DNA from: Alisma plantago-aquatica
Taxonomy: Eukaryota; Streptophyta; Magnoliopsida; Alismatales; Alismataceae
NCBI GenBank assembly: GCA_963693085.1
Contig: OY856412.1
Span: forward strand, 345,956,457-346,020,456
Direction of reading: 5' to 3'
DNA: 64,000 bases
In this document: positions 1 to 9,290 of the stretch, piece after piece
Numbering within the stretch: the stretch's first letter is position 1
Layout of the letters: the number at the start of each line of letters is the position of its first letter
Program-made: the position numbers and the translations under genes
The notes under the pieces: model-generated
Seen by the model: the letters and a program-made list of their open reading frames with translations, nothing else
The model's database searches: none
What the model was told of the DNA's origin: nothing

Positions 1-1005
1 ATCCGGATCCTGCAGGAAATTATTCGGATCCTTCCATGAGAACTTTTTATCATTCCTCCATGCATAGTCATTGTTTCTATAACCCTGTTGTTGCATGAAC
101 TTCACTTGGGCCTCCTCATCTTTAGATGCATCTTCCTTTGTTAGCAGCTTCTTATCTAGAAGATCTAACTTATCGTTCAGCTCCCTAACTATTCTGGATT
201 CGCCAGCAGCCTTGACCTGTTCCACGGCACCTCTATCACCCCATGACTTTTTCCTAGCCATGTTCTTGAGTATTTCCCAACATCTGGTATCAGTATTATT
301 CAGAAAGAATCCGGATCCAACTGAATCAAGATTACTTCTATCGTGCTCGGAGAGAGAAAAATAAAAGATTTTCACTTGTGTTTCCCTATCCAGCCCATGA
401 TGTGGACACCTCCTCAACATAACCTGGAATCGCTCCCAGGTCTTAGAATATGTTTCACCCGCCTGTTGGGTGAAATTGTGAATCTTCCTAATCATGTCGT
501 TGGTCTTCTCAGGAGGGAAAAACCTCTCGAAGAAAAATTCCACCATGTGATCCCAAGATTCAACGAACTCGTCATCTAGGTTGTGTAGCCACTCTCTTGC
601 TGCTCCTGCCAAGGAACTTGGGAACAACTTGAGGTACAAAACATCTTGTGGAAACCTGTCTATCTGTACCATATCACAGTTTTCAACGAATTGGCTGATG
701 TGTGCAACTGGATCCTCATTCTTTATCCCATGAAATGCATTTGATTTTACCAAGTTAATCAACGCCGGATCGATCTTGTATGTTGGTATGTCGATCCCTT
801 GCTTCTTTATGGGCCCCTTTGAAGCTGATGAAGAAGAAGCATTGATCTTCTCCCATATGGTCTATGGCTCGACCATGTCTTCTGCTTCAAATTTAGAATT
901 TATTTCTTCTAGGTGCTCTTGCTCGTAGTGCTCCTCGTCCTCAGGTCCCGGAGGTGGAACCTCGGGTGTGCGATTCGCGTAGTCCGTACTACGTGTATGC
1001 ACCAT
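1..1005 (-). pseudogene. gag of a Tat/Athila-like Ty3/gypsy retrotransposon (runs off the window)
   Basis: Reading the minus strand from the ATG at 1003-1005 gives an acidic leader and then a retrotransposon gag domain (Retrotrans_gag family). Typical stretches are LFPSSLAGAAREWLHNL and FFPPEKTNDMIRKI, and a coiled, charged tail follows. Gag forms the virus-like particle that packages element RNA. The frame stays open to base 1 except for one TAG at 862-864, in the context VEP-stop-TIWEK, where a Gln codon would fit. The rest of the polyprotein lies outside the window. The primer site and LTR just upstream (1167-2807) show this is the 5' end of an element pointing left. Only one stop is visible, so the copy may be fairly recent. 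Confidence 0.8.
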
Positions 1006-1166
1006 GCAAAGTACCTGAAATGAGAAACTTGGGGTTCAGTACTATGCTTAGACGAATATAAACGATTATAGAGAAATTTAGGAATATTTAGAGTTGTTTC
1101 AAAATAAAAAAAATGTGGCCTAGAGTGGCCGCTCTTAGCACTCAAAGTGCCAACAATTCGCCGTAT

Positions 1167-1183
1167 CCCCGACAACGGTGCCA
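1167..1183 (-). promoter_or_regulatory. primer-binding site, tRNA-Asp type
   Basis: The minus strand reads TGGCACCGTTGTCGGGG, which is close to the complement of a plant tRNA-Asp 3' end (from memory TGGCGCCGTTGCCGGGG, so two mismatches). This primer is usual for Tat/Athila Ty3/gypsy elements. It lies six bases inside the LTR end at 1190, as expected for a 5' LTR on the minus strand. Confidence 0.75.
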
Positions 1184-1189
1184 AAAACT

Positions 1190-2807
1190 TGACGTGTATT
1201 TTACTACGCGCTAAAAACACAAGTGTACGCGTCGAGTAATATAAGCCTTTGTGAGGCCCGAGTCGAACACAGGGATACATGAATTATTGGAGACTCCTAC
1301 TAACTAATCGCGATCAGCTAGGCCGGATAACAAAGTAGGGTTTGTTGTCGAAATTAAAAGAAAATAAAATAAAACAAAGAAAACAATCGATTAAAGGTTA
1401 ATTTAATCAATTCAAAAGGGTATCTTTAGGATTGCGGTTTCACGGCGGGTCAACATTGTATTAGGTTTTATATAATTCCTCACTCTTATCTCTCTATCCG
1501 GGTAGTGGCCTGAAAACAGACATACCCACTGTCGTGGTGTAATTCACTACTTAGGTTTAGGTTGATTCCACCGTCGTAGTAATCATTCCCCTAAACTAAG
1601 CGCATTACGAACAATCTCTCAGTTTCCACCATTAATTTTACACCTCCTTTGTCAAGGGATTTATCGATTAATGTAGGTTTCGTCTCTTTTCAACCGTTAG
1701 TCCTTCTGTCGAAGTGATTAAGGGCATTAGGTTATTATTATGGTGATCAAGCATAACAATATATATGGAGAAAACGAAACTATACCACGGATTTAAGAGA
1801 GAAAATATGAATTATTAATATAAAATTGTCATACAATGCATTCCCGGGCTACTCCCGGTCCTAAAGACGGAGGGGATTAGCCCCGCATGTTCATCTCTCA
1901 CAAATAAATGGTAGAAATAGGGGAAATCATAAGAAGAACGTGAATTAAGTGGGAAAACCCCTGAACGGAGAAGAACCAGTAGATCCTTTACGTAGAACAT
2001 GAACTTTCCCGCCTCTCGGTGGTGAAATTCATCTTCGGCAGCGTCCGGATCGACAGGGATGAGCTTCTGGCCTCCGTTCTCCTTTCTCTCCTTCCTCGGC
2101 ACTAGTGCAATGCAAAATGAGATGATCCTCTCGTGTGGGCGGCCGTCATTAGGTATAAGTCCCTAATTAGGTCGTCAATTAACTCCAACCGCCCGATTGA
2201 GATCAAAACGAATCCAACACATATCTTCCGGCGTCGATACCATCGACGTGGGTCAATGGTATCGACACAGCGTATTAGCGGAAGCCTTCTTTTCTTTTCG
2301 TCTAAGTTCCTGTGGTCATCTCGATACCATCGACTTGGGTGTCGATGGTATCGACTCTCTGTAGCGTCGGTTTTGTCTTTTAGCGACGTTGTAGCCTCCA
2401 TGCGTCGATGGCATCAACTTGGATGTCGATGGTATCGACAGCTTCCTCGGCAGCAACCTGAAGGTATCTCGATGCCATCGACTTGGGTGTCGATGGTATC
2501 GACTCTGTGCTGCTCCTCTCGGCTGGCAACCTGTGGCTTGGTCGATGGTATCGACTTCCGTCGATGGTATCGACGGAAGCAGATACTTGTTTTTCCTGAA
2601 ATTCCAAGACAAGACCAAATAAATCCACAAAAATTATGATAATTTGATAAATAATGCTCAAAATGATAAAACTAAGGGGATTTGACATAAAATGATGGAA
2701 AAGACCGAAATGAGTGAATTATGCAATATTATCCATAAAAATGACTAATAAGAGCACAAAACACATAGCAAAAAGGTCCATAAATGCGACTCAAAATCAT
2801 CGCATCA
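1190..2807 (-). repeat. 5' LTR of the Tat/Athila-like element
   Basis: On the minus strand the LTR would start TGATGCGATG at 2807 and end ACACGTCA at 1190, six bases before the primer site. The length is about 1.6 kb. The outer edge is sharp: at 2807/2808 the sequence changes from LTR to the open frame of a TNP2 transposase, which shows the insertion point. The expected 5-bp target duplication is AATAG at 2808-2812, and its partner lies off-window. Short open frames inside the LTR are not genes. Confidence 0.75.
2231..2575. repeat. palindromic minisatellite inside the LTR
   Basis: The 15-base motif GTCGATGGTATCGAC and its complement recur at about 2231-2268, 2321-2355, 2402-2439, 2469-2502 and 2541-2575. 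Most units are an inverted pair separated by a short spacer such as TTGGGT, so each can fold into a stem-loop. It lies in the U3-side half of the LTR. The role is unknown; a cluster of transcription-factor sites or an RNA structure are both possible. Confidence 0.8.
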
Positions 2808-5165
2808 AATAGCTGCTTCTTGTAAAAGATATCCCTCTGCAATAGATCCTTCAGGTCTACTTCGGTTGCGCACAAACCGTTTTAAAGAATATAGATATCT
2901 TTCAATTGGGTACATACATCTATATTCTGTTGTACCTGCAACTTTGGCCTCATATGGTAGGTGGATAGTTAGATGAACCATGATGTCAAAAAAAGTTGGG
3001 GGAAAGATCTTTTCAAGCTTGCAAAGAAGAATCGCCATCAAACTTTCTAATTTCTCCATACTTTCATGGTTAATTTTCTTGGCACACAAGGACTTGAAAA
3101 AATGCCAGAATTCTATTAGAACTTTTGCAACAGGTTTTGAAATGGTTCTCCTTATACATAGGGGTAAAAGATATTCCATCAAAATGTGATGATCATGACT
3201 TTTCAAACCAAGAATCTTTTTGGCCTCTATTTGTACTTTGTTTGATATGTTTGAAGAAAATCCATCTGGAAATTTCAAGTCTCTTAAAACCAACAAAAAG
3301 TTTTCTTTCTCTTTGCTTGTCATGCTATATGATGTGTGAGGCAATGAAAACTGATCATTGTGTGTTCTTTTCTTTGGCCACAAAGGTTTTCCGATATTCA
3401 ACTTTTACATGTCCATGGATGCATTAATATTCTCTTTACTACGACCATCTTTATGCAACAACCAACTAAGAATGTTTTCACTTACATTCTTCTCAATATG
3501 CATTACGTCCAAGTTATGGCAGATCAATAAAGTACACCAATAGGGAAGCTCAAAGAAAACACTCTTCTTTTTCCATCCTTTAGGGATTTGAGAATTAATT
3601 TGTTTGTCTACCCCAACATCATCCCCAATTGGATTAGCAATATTATAATTTTCCCACAACTTTAGTATATGTGAACCACTAAGTTGATCGGGTGAACGAT
3701 CATGTTCTTCCATTCCATTAAAGTTCTTTTTATCTAGATGCCACATATGATTTGCATCTAGAAAACGACGATGTCTCATGTAGACACATTTATGACTATG
3801 TGGAAGATAAATTGAACCATGGTCAACACCACAATGCGGACATGCCTTGTACCCTTTGGTGCTCCAACCAGACAACATACCATATGCAGGAAAATCATTA
3901 ATTGTTCATAAAAGTGCTACTCGCATATTGAACATTTCATCTTTATTTGCATCATATGTCATTACACCGTCTAGCCACAATGTTTTTAGCTCATCAATTA
4001 ATGGTTGCAAATATGTGTCAATTTTAGTTCCAGGAGATTTTGGTCCTTCTATAAGAAGAGATAACATAAATAATGATGGCTTCATGGCTAGCCATGGGGG
4101 GAAGTTGTAGCATATTAAAACAACATTCCAAGTACTCCAACTACTACCCATCATAGAATAAAAAGGACTAAAACCATCACATGCAAGAGCAAGTCTTATA
4201 TTGCGAGGATCAGAACTAAATGTTGGATGTTTTGAATCAAAATCTTTCCATGCTAGTGAATCTCTTGGATGACTCATCTCCCCATATTCACCCTTTGGGA
4301 ATGTATCATGTCCAATCAAAAGTGGTGCTAACCTTTTGGACATGAAAAGTCTCTTTAGCCTTGAGGTCAAAGGAAAGTAGCGGAGTACTTTCACAGGCAC
4401 TCTTTGCAATCTCCACACCCTATTCTACTTTCTCAATCTTTTCCATCTAGAAGATCCACAGATAGGACATGCATCAAGTTTTTCATACTTACCACGAAAT
4501 AGAACACAATCATTTCGACATGCATGAATTTTTTAATAGTCCAAACCTAAAGTTGACATTATCTTTTGACATGCATACCAACTCTTTGGTAGAGTATTAC
4601 CCTCTGGAAGAAATTCAGTCAACATCATGAAAAGTGTTGATAGTGCATTCTTAGTCAAGTTGAATTTGCATTTATATTCATACACCGGATAGCAAAAGAT
4701 AATTTAGTATACTTCAGGCATCCATGATATAGAGGTTGGCTAGCATCTTCAATGAGTTTCTGAAATTTCTCTATGTCATCATTAGTACATTCATTAGAAG
4801 TGTCCATTGTAGGATCAGAGGCTATATGTTCATGTTGTCCCATTGTATCATTAATGATGCCATTTATATCATCGATACAATTAATTTGTCTAACTTGTTG
4901 AGCACTTATAGGACTCTTGGGTACCTCTCCATGCCTTGTCCAAGTTGTATAGTCTTCCAAGAATCCATTCATAATGATGTGAGTTCTAATAGTGTGTATG
5001 TTTGCATAGCATTTATTCTCACACTTACTACACGGACATCTAACTTATTTTGTAGAGTTACTCTGAAATGCAAATCTAAGAAAAGCATCAACTCCTTGCT
5101 GAAAATATGTGCTCCGACATCTATCAAAACTAGTCTTTCCATGACCAATCCAACTTTTAATCAGT
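2808..5165 (-). pseudogene. TNP2-type CACTA transposase, broken
   Basis: This is the transposase of a CACTA (En/Spm) DNA transposon. In order on the minus strand there is a transposase-associated N-terminal domain (about 5165-4975, with the VRCPCSKCEN cysteines), the Transposase_21/tnp2 domain (about 4500-3400, with LPPWLAMK-like and LDVMHIEKNV blocks) and a DUF4218 region (about 3300-2808, ending EGYLLQEA). The frame is broken by TAA in the Cys motif near 5048, a frameshift near 4700, a TAA near 4533, a TAG near 4420, a TGA near 3905 and a TAA at 3405-3407. The 3' end is cut off by the Tat-like LTR at 2807/2808, so the remainder should lie left of the window. It is non-functional as it stands. 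Confidence 0.85.
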
Positions 5166-5169
5166 AATC

Positions 5170-5640
5170 AAAGTCATCATCAGCTAATACCTAATTAAAA
5201 AAATATGTCATTTAAATGTTATAGCTAGATTTTTATCAATGACACATTTTCAATTAAGGAGTCAAGAACAATGTTTTTTCTAGTAATCCGTCAATCTAAA
5301 TACTTGTTTATTCATTTAAATTTTTGTGTTATGTGTACTTTTGTTATGTATCAAACAAGACTAAAATTCTGTATCATTTCACAATTTGAAACAATTCTCC
5401 ATCCAAACATACAACGAGATGTAACAATGAATTTATAATTTTATATTTTTAATGGTCCATGAAGAGCTTGATTAATTGATTATTTTTCTATTGTATATAT
5501 CCTTAATGCCATAGAAAGAAAATATATTAGACTAGTTATATATCAACAAAGCGTGTAGGTACCAATATGCATAAGAGTTCAAGAAAACTTACTACAATGT
5601 GTATTTTTAGATATAATTCATGTTGTTCATTTTTCGCCTG
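5170..5640. other. AT-rich stretch upstream of the TNP2 pseudogene
   Basis: No gene is visible. The stretch is AT-rich and lies between the transposase N-terminus and the gypsy relic, so it is probably intron or 5' flank of CACTA transposon 1. Confidence 0.5.
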
Positions 5641-6162
5641 GTATTCATGAGAAGCATTGTTCGAGGCATCAGTGTTCAGTAAAGCTTGGTGGATTTGTCA
5701 GCAAGGACAATGGCGACAAGGCAGACCTAGCAATAGCAACATCTACTGGATCCCTGTTAAGTTTCTTAGATACAGAAAAGGAACTCAATTCCCAATATTC
5801 ATGCATTCCTCTACAGACAGTGACGGGAATGGAGAATCCTTGGGCATTCAAGCTGTTTGGCACCATGGAAGGGAAGTAATGCTTGATTTCTATTGTTTCA
5901 GCCGCATTACATAGTTTCATTGATATTGTCCTGACTGGCGAGTGGGGACTGGAGGTAGATAATTACAAATTAAAGCGAGTTAATGTGGGAGGAAGGAGAA
6001 GGTTGGTGACACAAGGGTGTTTGAGAAAATGTCGCATTGAGAGGCAGGAGTACTATACCGCTGAAGACTTATACATAATGCCATTGGAGTGTAAGGAGGT
6101 GGTGTTGGGAATATCATGGGAAACAACGGTGAGGACACCGTTAGTTCTTAAGGAGGGGGAAT
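5641..6162 (+). pseudogene. gypsy relic: gag C-terminus joined to a retropepsin fragment
   Basis: One plus-strand frame gives a gag tail of the form IPLQTVTGMENPWAFKLFGT. It matches in layout the linker that precedes retropepsin in Ty3/gypsy elements. A TAA near 5878 follows, then a protease-like block with SAALHSFID where DSGATHNFID is usual, and YIMPLECKEVVLGISW where the flap-side VLGIQWL motif is usual. The catalytic Asp-Ser-Gly is lost. Reverse transcriptase, RNase H and integrase are absent: the protease fragment runs straight into a purine-rich tract (about 6151-6162) and an LTR. This is an internally deleted, dead element inside CACTA transposon 1. Confidence 0.65.
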
Positions 6163-6436
6163 TGTTACGAGCCCAATAATAATTGAGGGGCTCACTTGCC
6201 AGCTGGACAAGAATGCATCAGCCACTGGCCTGATTTTTGTAGGCAACGATGCTATAAATAATACGAATTGAGTGTCTGCTCGGGCATCGTCTTGGATCCC
6301 GTAGCTTCTGATATCTCCTCATCTTTTTTCCCAAATTTTCTCTGCTCCTCTCATCTCCCTGCTTTCACCATCGTTCAACAAGATTTGCAGGTCTTAGCTC
6401 CATCTCTCCGGTGGTCAGCGAGCTTGGAAGCTAACA
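6163..6436 (+). repeat. LTR of the gypsy relic
   Basis: The LTR starts TGTTACGAGC directly after the purine tract AGGAGGGGGAAT and probably ends CTAACA at 6436, giving TGTTA/TAACA inverted ends. A TATA-like CTATAAATAA lies at about 6251-6261. The right edge is inferred from the inverted ends; no second LTR is present. Confidence 0.5.
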
Positions 6437-7227
6437 GTACTCAAGGATATAAAGGATATAACTAATACTTCAGGAAATAATTCCAATCAGGCCAAGAACG
6501 TACATGTAGCAGTAAATCCAACTGTTGATGATCAAGTCTTAGAAGTAATTGAAGTGGAGGAAGACAAGGAAATAGATATGCGAGCAGAAGAGGCCGTAAC
6601 GCTGAGGACAACAGTTTACACCGAACCAATTGTAGGGGATACGAGAGGATGGGAGCATACCAGCGGAGGAGGGCAATAGATGCAGAGGACAGCAGCTTGC
6701 AAAGGCAGGCAACGGGCACCAGCGAAGAGGCCGACGAAGGAGCTAGGGCCGACAGTGAATGCCGACGAAGAAGGCCGCACTAGATGGCGACGAAAAAAGG
6801 GCAGCTGACACCGGCGGAGGAGGGGCAGACGCCAGTCGAGGAGCAGCTGAAGCCGGCCGAGGAGCAGCAGACGCCGACGAACGAGGGTAGCGAAGCGGCG
6901 CCGCTGAAGGAGAAACAAGTGCAACTGGAGCAGTCGCAGGCGCGCACGAACGAGGAGGCCAGCAGCGCGGGGCGGAGAAAGACAGAGGAAATTGGGGAAA
7001 ATATACTAGCATCTCGTCCACCCAGGGTCAAATGCATGCTCTCTTAATCAGATCTACTTCAAACCAATCAGATCCGTCCAATGTTTTGAAAAACATATGG
7101 ACCTTCCCTAGACTATTTGGCGGGATCCCGCCTATACTCTTCTGTGACGGTTAACATTCTAATACGGTGTTATTAGAATTACAACCCTTGCAGATTTTTG
7201 GATTCCAACCCTAACAAAAAGTCGAGT
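6437..7227 (-). other. GC-rich leader region of CACTA transposon 1
   Basis: About 800 bases lie between the transposon end and the gypsy relic. From about 6590 to 7010 the stretch is GC-rich. Read on the minus strand it gives pyrimidine-rich, Ser/Pro/Ala-coding low-complexity sequence. CACTA transposon 2 has a similar GC-rich block upstream of its TNP2 gene (36090-36490), so an untranslated first exon is likely. No recognisable protein is encoded on either strand. Confidence 0.45.
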
Positions 7228-8925
7228 TTCTTGTAGTGAGAACTGAGATAGGGCTGCTAACGGTGATTTTTCCATCATAAGATTCCCACGTCAGGAGGCC
7301 CTCGGAGAACCACGACGGTGGTGGCTCTGTGCGGCTAAGCTCAAACACCACTACAAATGATTGTTCCTGACCAGCCTCGGTAAAGAACAGAATCTCAGGA
7401 AGGACTGTAAGAAGAACGCCCGGCGGCCGCGTGATACACACCTTGTATGAAGAAAAAGGTTCACCAACATTGATTATTGTCCGAGTAACCTGCTTTGAGG
7501 TTTGTGAGGAACCAGATCTGAAGTTCACCGTCAGCGAAGGATAATTGAGATCGGCTTTGGTTATGGCTTTGTATGTAGAGCAGCTGGTCGGCTCTGTGGT
7601 GATCATGATGACTTGCTTGTCGGTGTAGCCCAGACCGCAGATATAGGAAATGTATTCATCAATCTTGATATCATAAACTAGGCCTGGGATGATTGCCCGG
7701 ACTGGGTTTACATGACCTGAACCGGTGGTGAAGAAGTCCGCTGGTTTGTTCTCCAACATGTCGGTGATGTGTGCTCCTTTGAGGTTCTTGAGCTCCGCCG
7801 TCGTCATCATGGCGGACTTTATCATTGCTGGCGACCAGTTTGGGTGGGTACTTTTCAGGAGAGCTGCTACGCCGCTAAGGTGAGGACAGGACATGGATGT
7901 GCCAGACATAATGTTAAAAGCAGGCTCTAACGGAAACGGCCCCACTGGTTGGTGAGATGCAGCTAAAATATTTACGCCAGGGCCGGTGATGTCCAGCTTG
8001 AGGATGTCGTGATTCACTATACTCGGTCCTCTGGAAGAGAACGACGCCACTGCTGGAGCAGAGAAGGACGCCCCCAAGCCGATCTCTGTGCCTTTGAATA
8101 TGATAGATTGAGTGGCTTCTTCTCCAGCTAGGTTTGCTGATTTCGTATAGGCATCGATCCTAAACTTGTCAAAGCTTCTTACGTACGAGGTAGGGATGAA
8201 GTAGGTGTGTGCCTTACCGAGTAACCCTCGACTCTTAGGACCTATGTAGATCATACCTGCTCCACCTGCTTGGTTGACAACTTGACTTAGCCCAATGTCA
8301 TCGAGACTGCTACCGGCAGAACAAATCACCAATTTCCCGCTTACATCAGCATTCCGCAGCAGGGTAAGGTCGCCACAATGTGAAGAAGCTTCAACGAGAG
8401 GGAGGAAGGAAGAGGTGAAATTTGTGGGTTGGTAGGCAGACTGTCCTTCCAGCTCCTCTCGGTTTCCGAGCACTACTACGGAGCGTATCCTCCGGTCGAT
8501 CGTGCTGGCGCCGACCGTGAGAATCCAAGGTGCGGTGTTCCCCAGTGTTCCTATTGTAGTCCCATCGTTCCCTGCGGATGTGCTGACGAACACGCCCTTC
8601 CGAACAACTCCGAAGGAGGCAATCACAGAGGAATCATTGTAAAATGGTACAAGCTGTTGTACTCCGATCGAGAATGACAACACGTCCACGCCGTCATCCA
8701 CGGTGGTATCAATTGCAGCCGTTAAATCTGAGTCGGACATACCACCCTCATCTTCATGGCCAACCTTGTACATGGCGACCCAGGTATCAGGGGCAATCCC
8801 GGCGGTAGTGCCTCTCGCACTGCCGAGCAGACTGGCATCACGGACGAACCGCCCGGCGGCGGTGCTTGCCGTGTGGGTTCCGTGGCCATCGTCATCAAAG
8901 GGCTCTGATTTCCCAGTTTTGTTCT
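7211..8925 (-). pseudogene. subtilisin-like protease copy 1, 3' part
   Basis: This is the C-terminal two-thirds of a plant S8A subtilase, a secreted serine protease of the apoplast. Visible blocks are DGHGTHTAST (catalytic His), SAGNDG (oxyanion Asn), a PA-type insert, SGTSMSCPHLSG (catalytic Ser), DLNYPS and a fibronectin-III-like tail. The frame continues from 13853 onward once the copia insertion at 8926-13852 is ignored, and no internal stop was seen. At 7238 the CACTA 1 terminus replaces the last residues, changing SVLFGKPSA of copy 2 to SVLTTRNSTFC before a stop at 7211. The catalytic residues are intact, so loss of function is recent and due to insertions and 5' loss. It is closely similar to copy 2 at 16227-18566. 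Confidence 0.9.
7227..7238 (-). repeat. terminal repeat of CACTA transposon 1
   Basis: The minus strand reads CACTACAAGAAA, the hallmark end of CACTA-superfamily transposons. It sits at the exact point where copy 1 of the subtilase stops matching copy 2, which supports it as the true terminus. Confidence 0.75.
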
Positions 8926-9269
8926 TGTGGTATAGAACCCCCCCTTTGGATCTTGCCCAATTACTGAAGTGCAGAGAGGAGCTTAAGGCACGAAGGAAGA
9001 ACCTAGCTGCTTGCTCGTGAGGGAGAAAGTGATACTTTTATTTCTGCTGATACTTGCTTAAATACAAGAATAACATAACAGAATTGAAAGACCTGTGGCC
9101 TAGATAAATGCCACGACTACTCTGTTATCCAACAAATTCGGATCTACACCTATGACCTGGTTGAGTTAATCACTTCAACCGTTGCTCACTTGACACCTGT
9201 GATGCACGTAGTACCTACTTGCTTAAGACTCGGTCTAACAGACTTGTTTAGTCCGGATTACATCCAACA
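8926..9269 (-). repeat. copia 3' LTR
   Basis: This 344-bp repeat matches 13509-13852 with no difference that I could see. On the minus strand it follows the polypurine tract, so it is the downstream LTR. Confidence 0.97.
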
Positions 9270-9290
9270 TATTCCCCCCTAATCTGGACT

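Larger units (their letters stand above)
2808..7238 (-). mobile_element. CACTA transposon 1, 5' half, with nested insertions
   Basis: The right end carries the terminus CACTACAAGAAA, read on the minus strand from 7238. Inward lie a GC-rich leader region (6437-7030), a gypsy relic (about 5641-6436), an AT-rich stretch and the TNP2 transposase pointing left. The outer end sits inside the final codons of subtilase copy 1; the flanking triplet AGA at 7239-7241 would be half of a 3-bp target duplication. The left terminus is not in the window because the Tat-like element interrupts the transposase at 2807/2808. Confidence 0.75.

Noticed and set aside
909..1280. 123-codon minus-strand frame
   Set aside because: It spans the primer site and LTR end of the Tat-like element and overlaps the real gag in another frame.
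2102..2639. Overlapping frames on both strands rich in RYHRHPSRWYR-like repeats
   Set aside because: They are translations of the GTCGATGGTATCGAC palindromes inside the LTR. The repeat is palindromic, so it keeps frames open on both strands; no start context or domain is present.
6784..7047. 87-codon Glu/Gln/Pro-rich plus-strand frame starting MATKKGQ
   Set aside because: It is low-complexity sequence in the GC-rich leader of CACTA 1, antisense to the likely transcript, with no domain.
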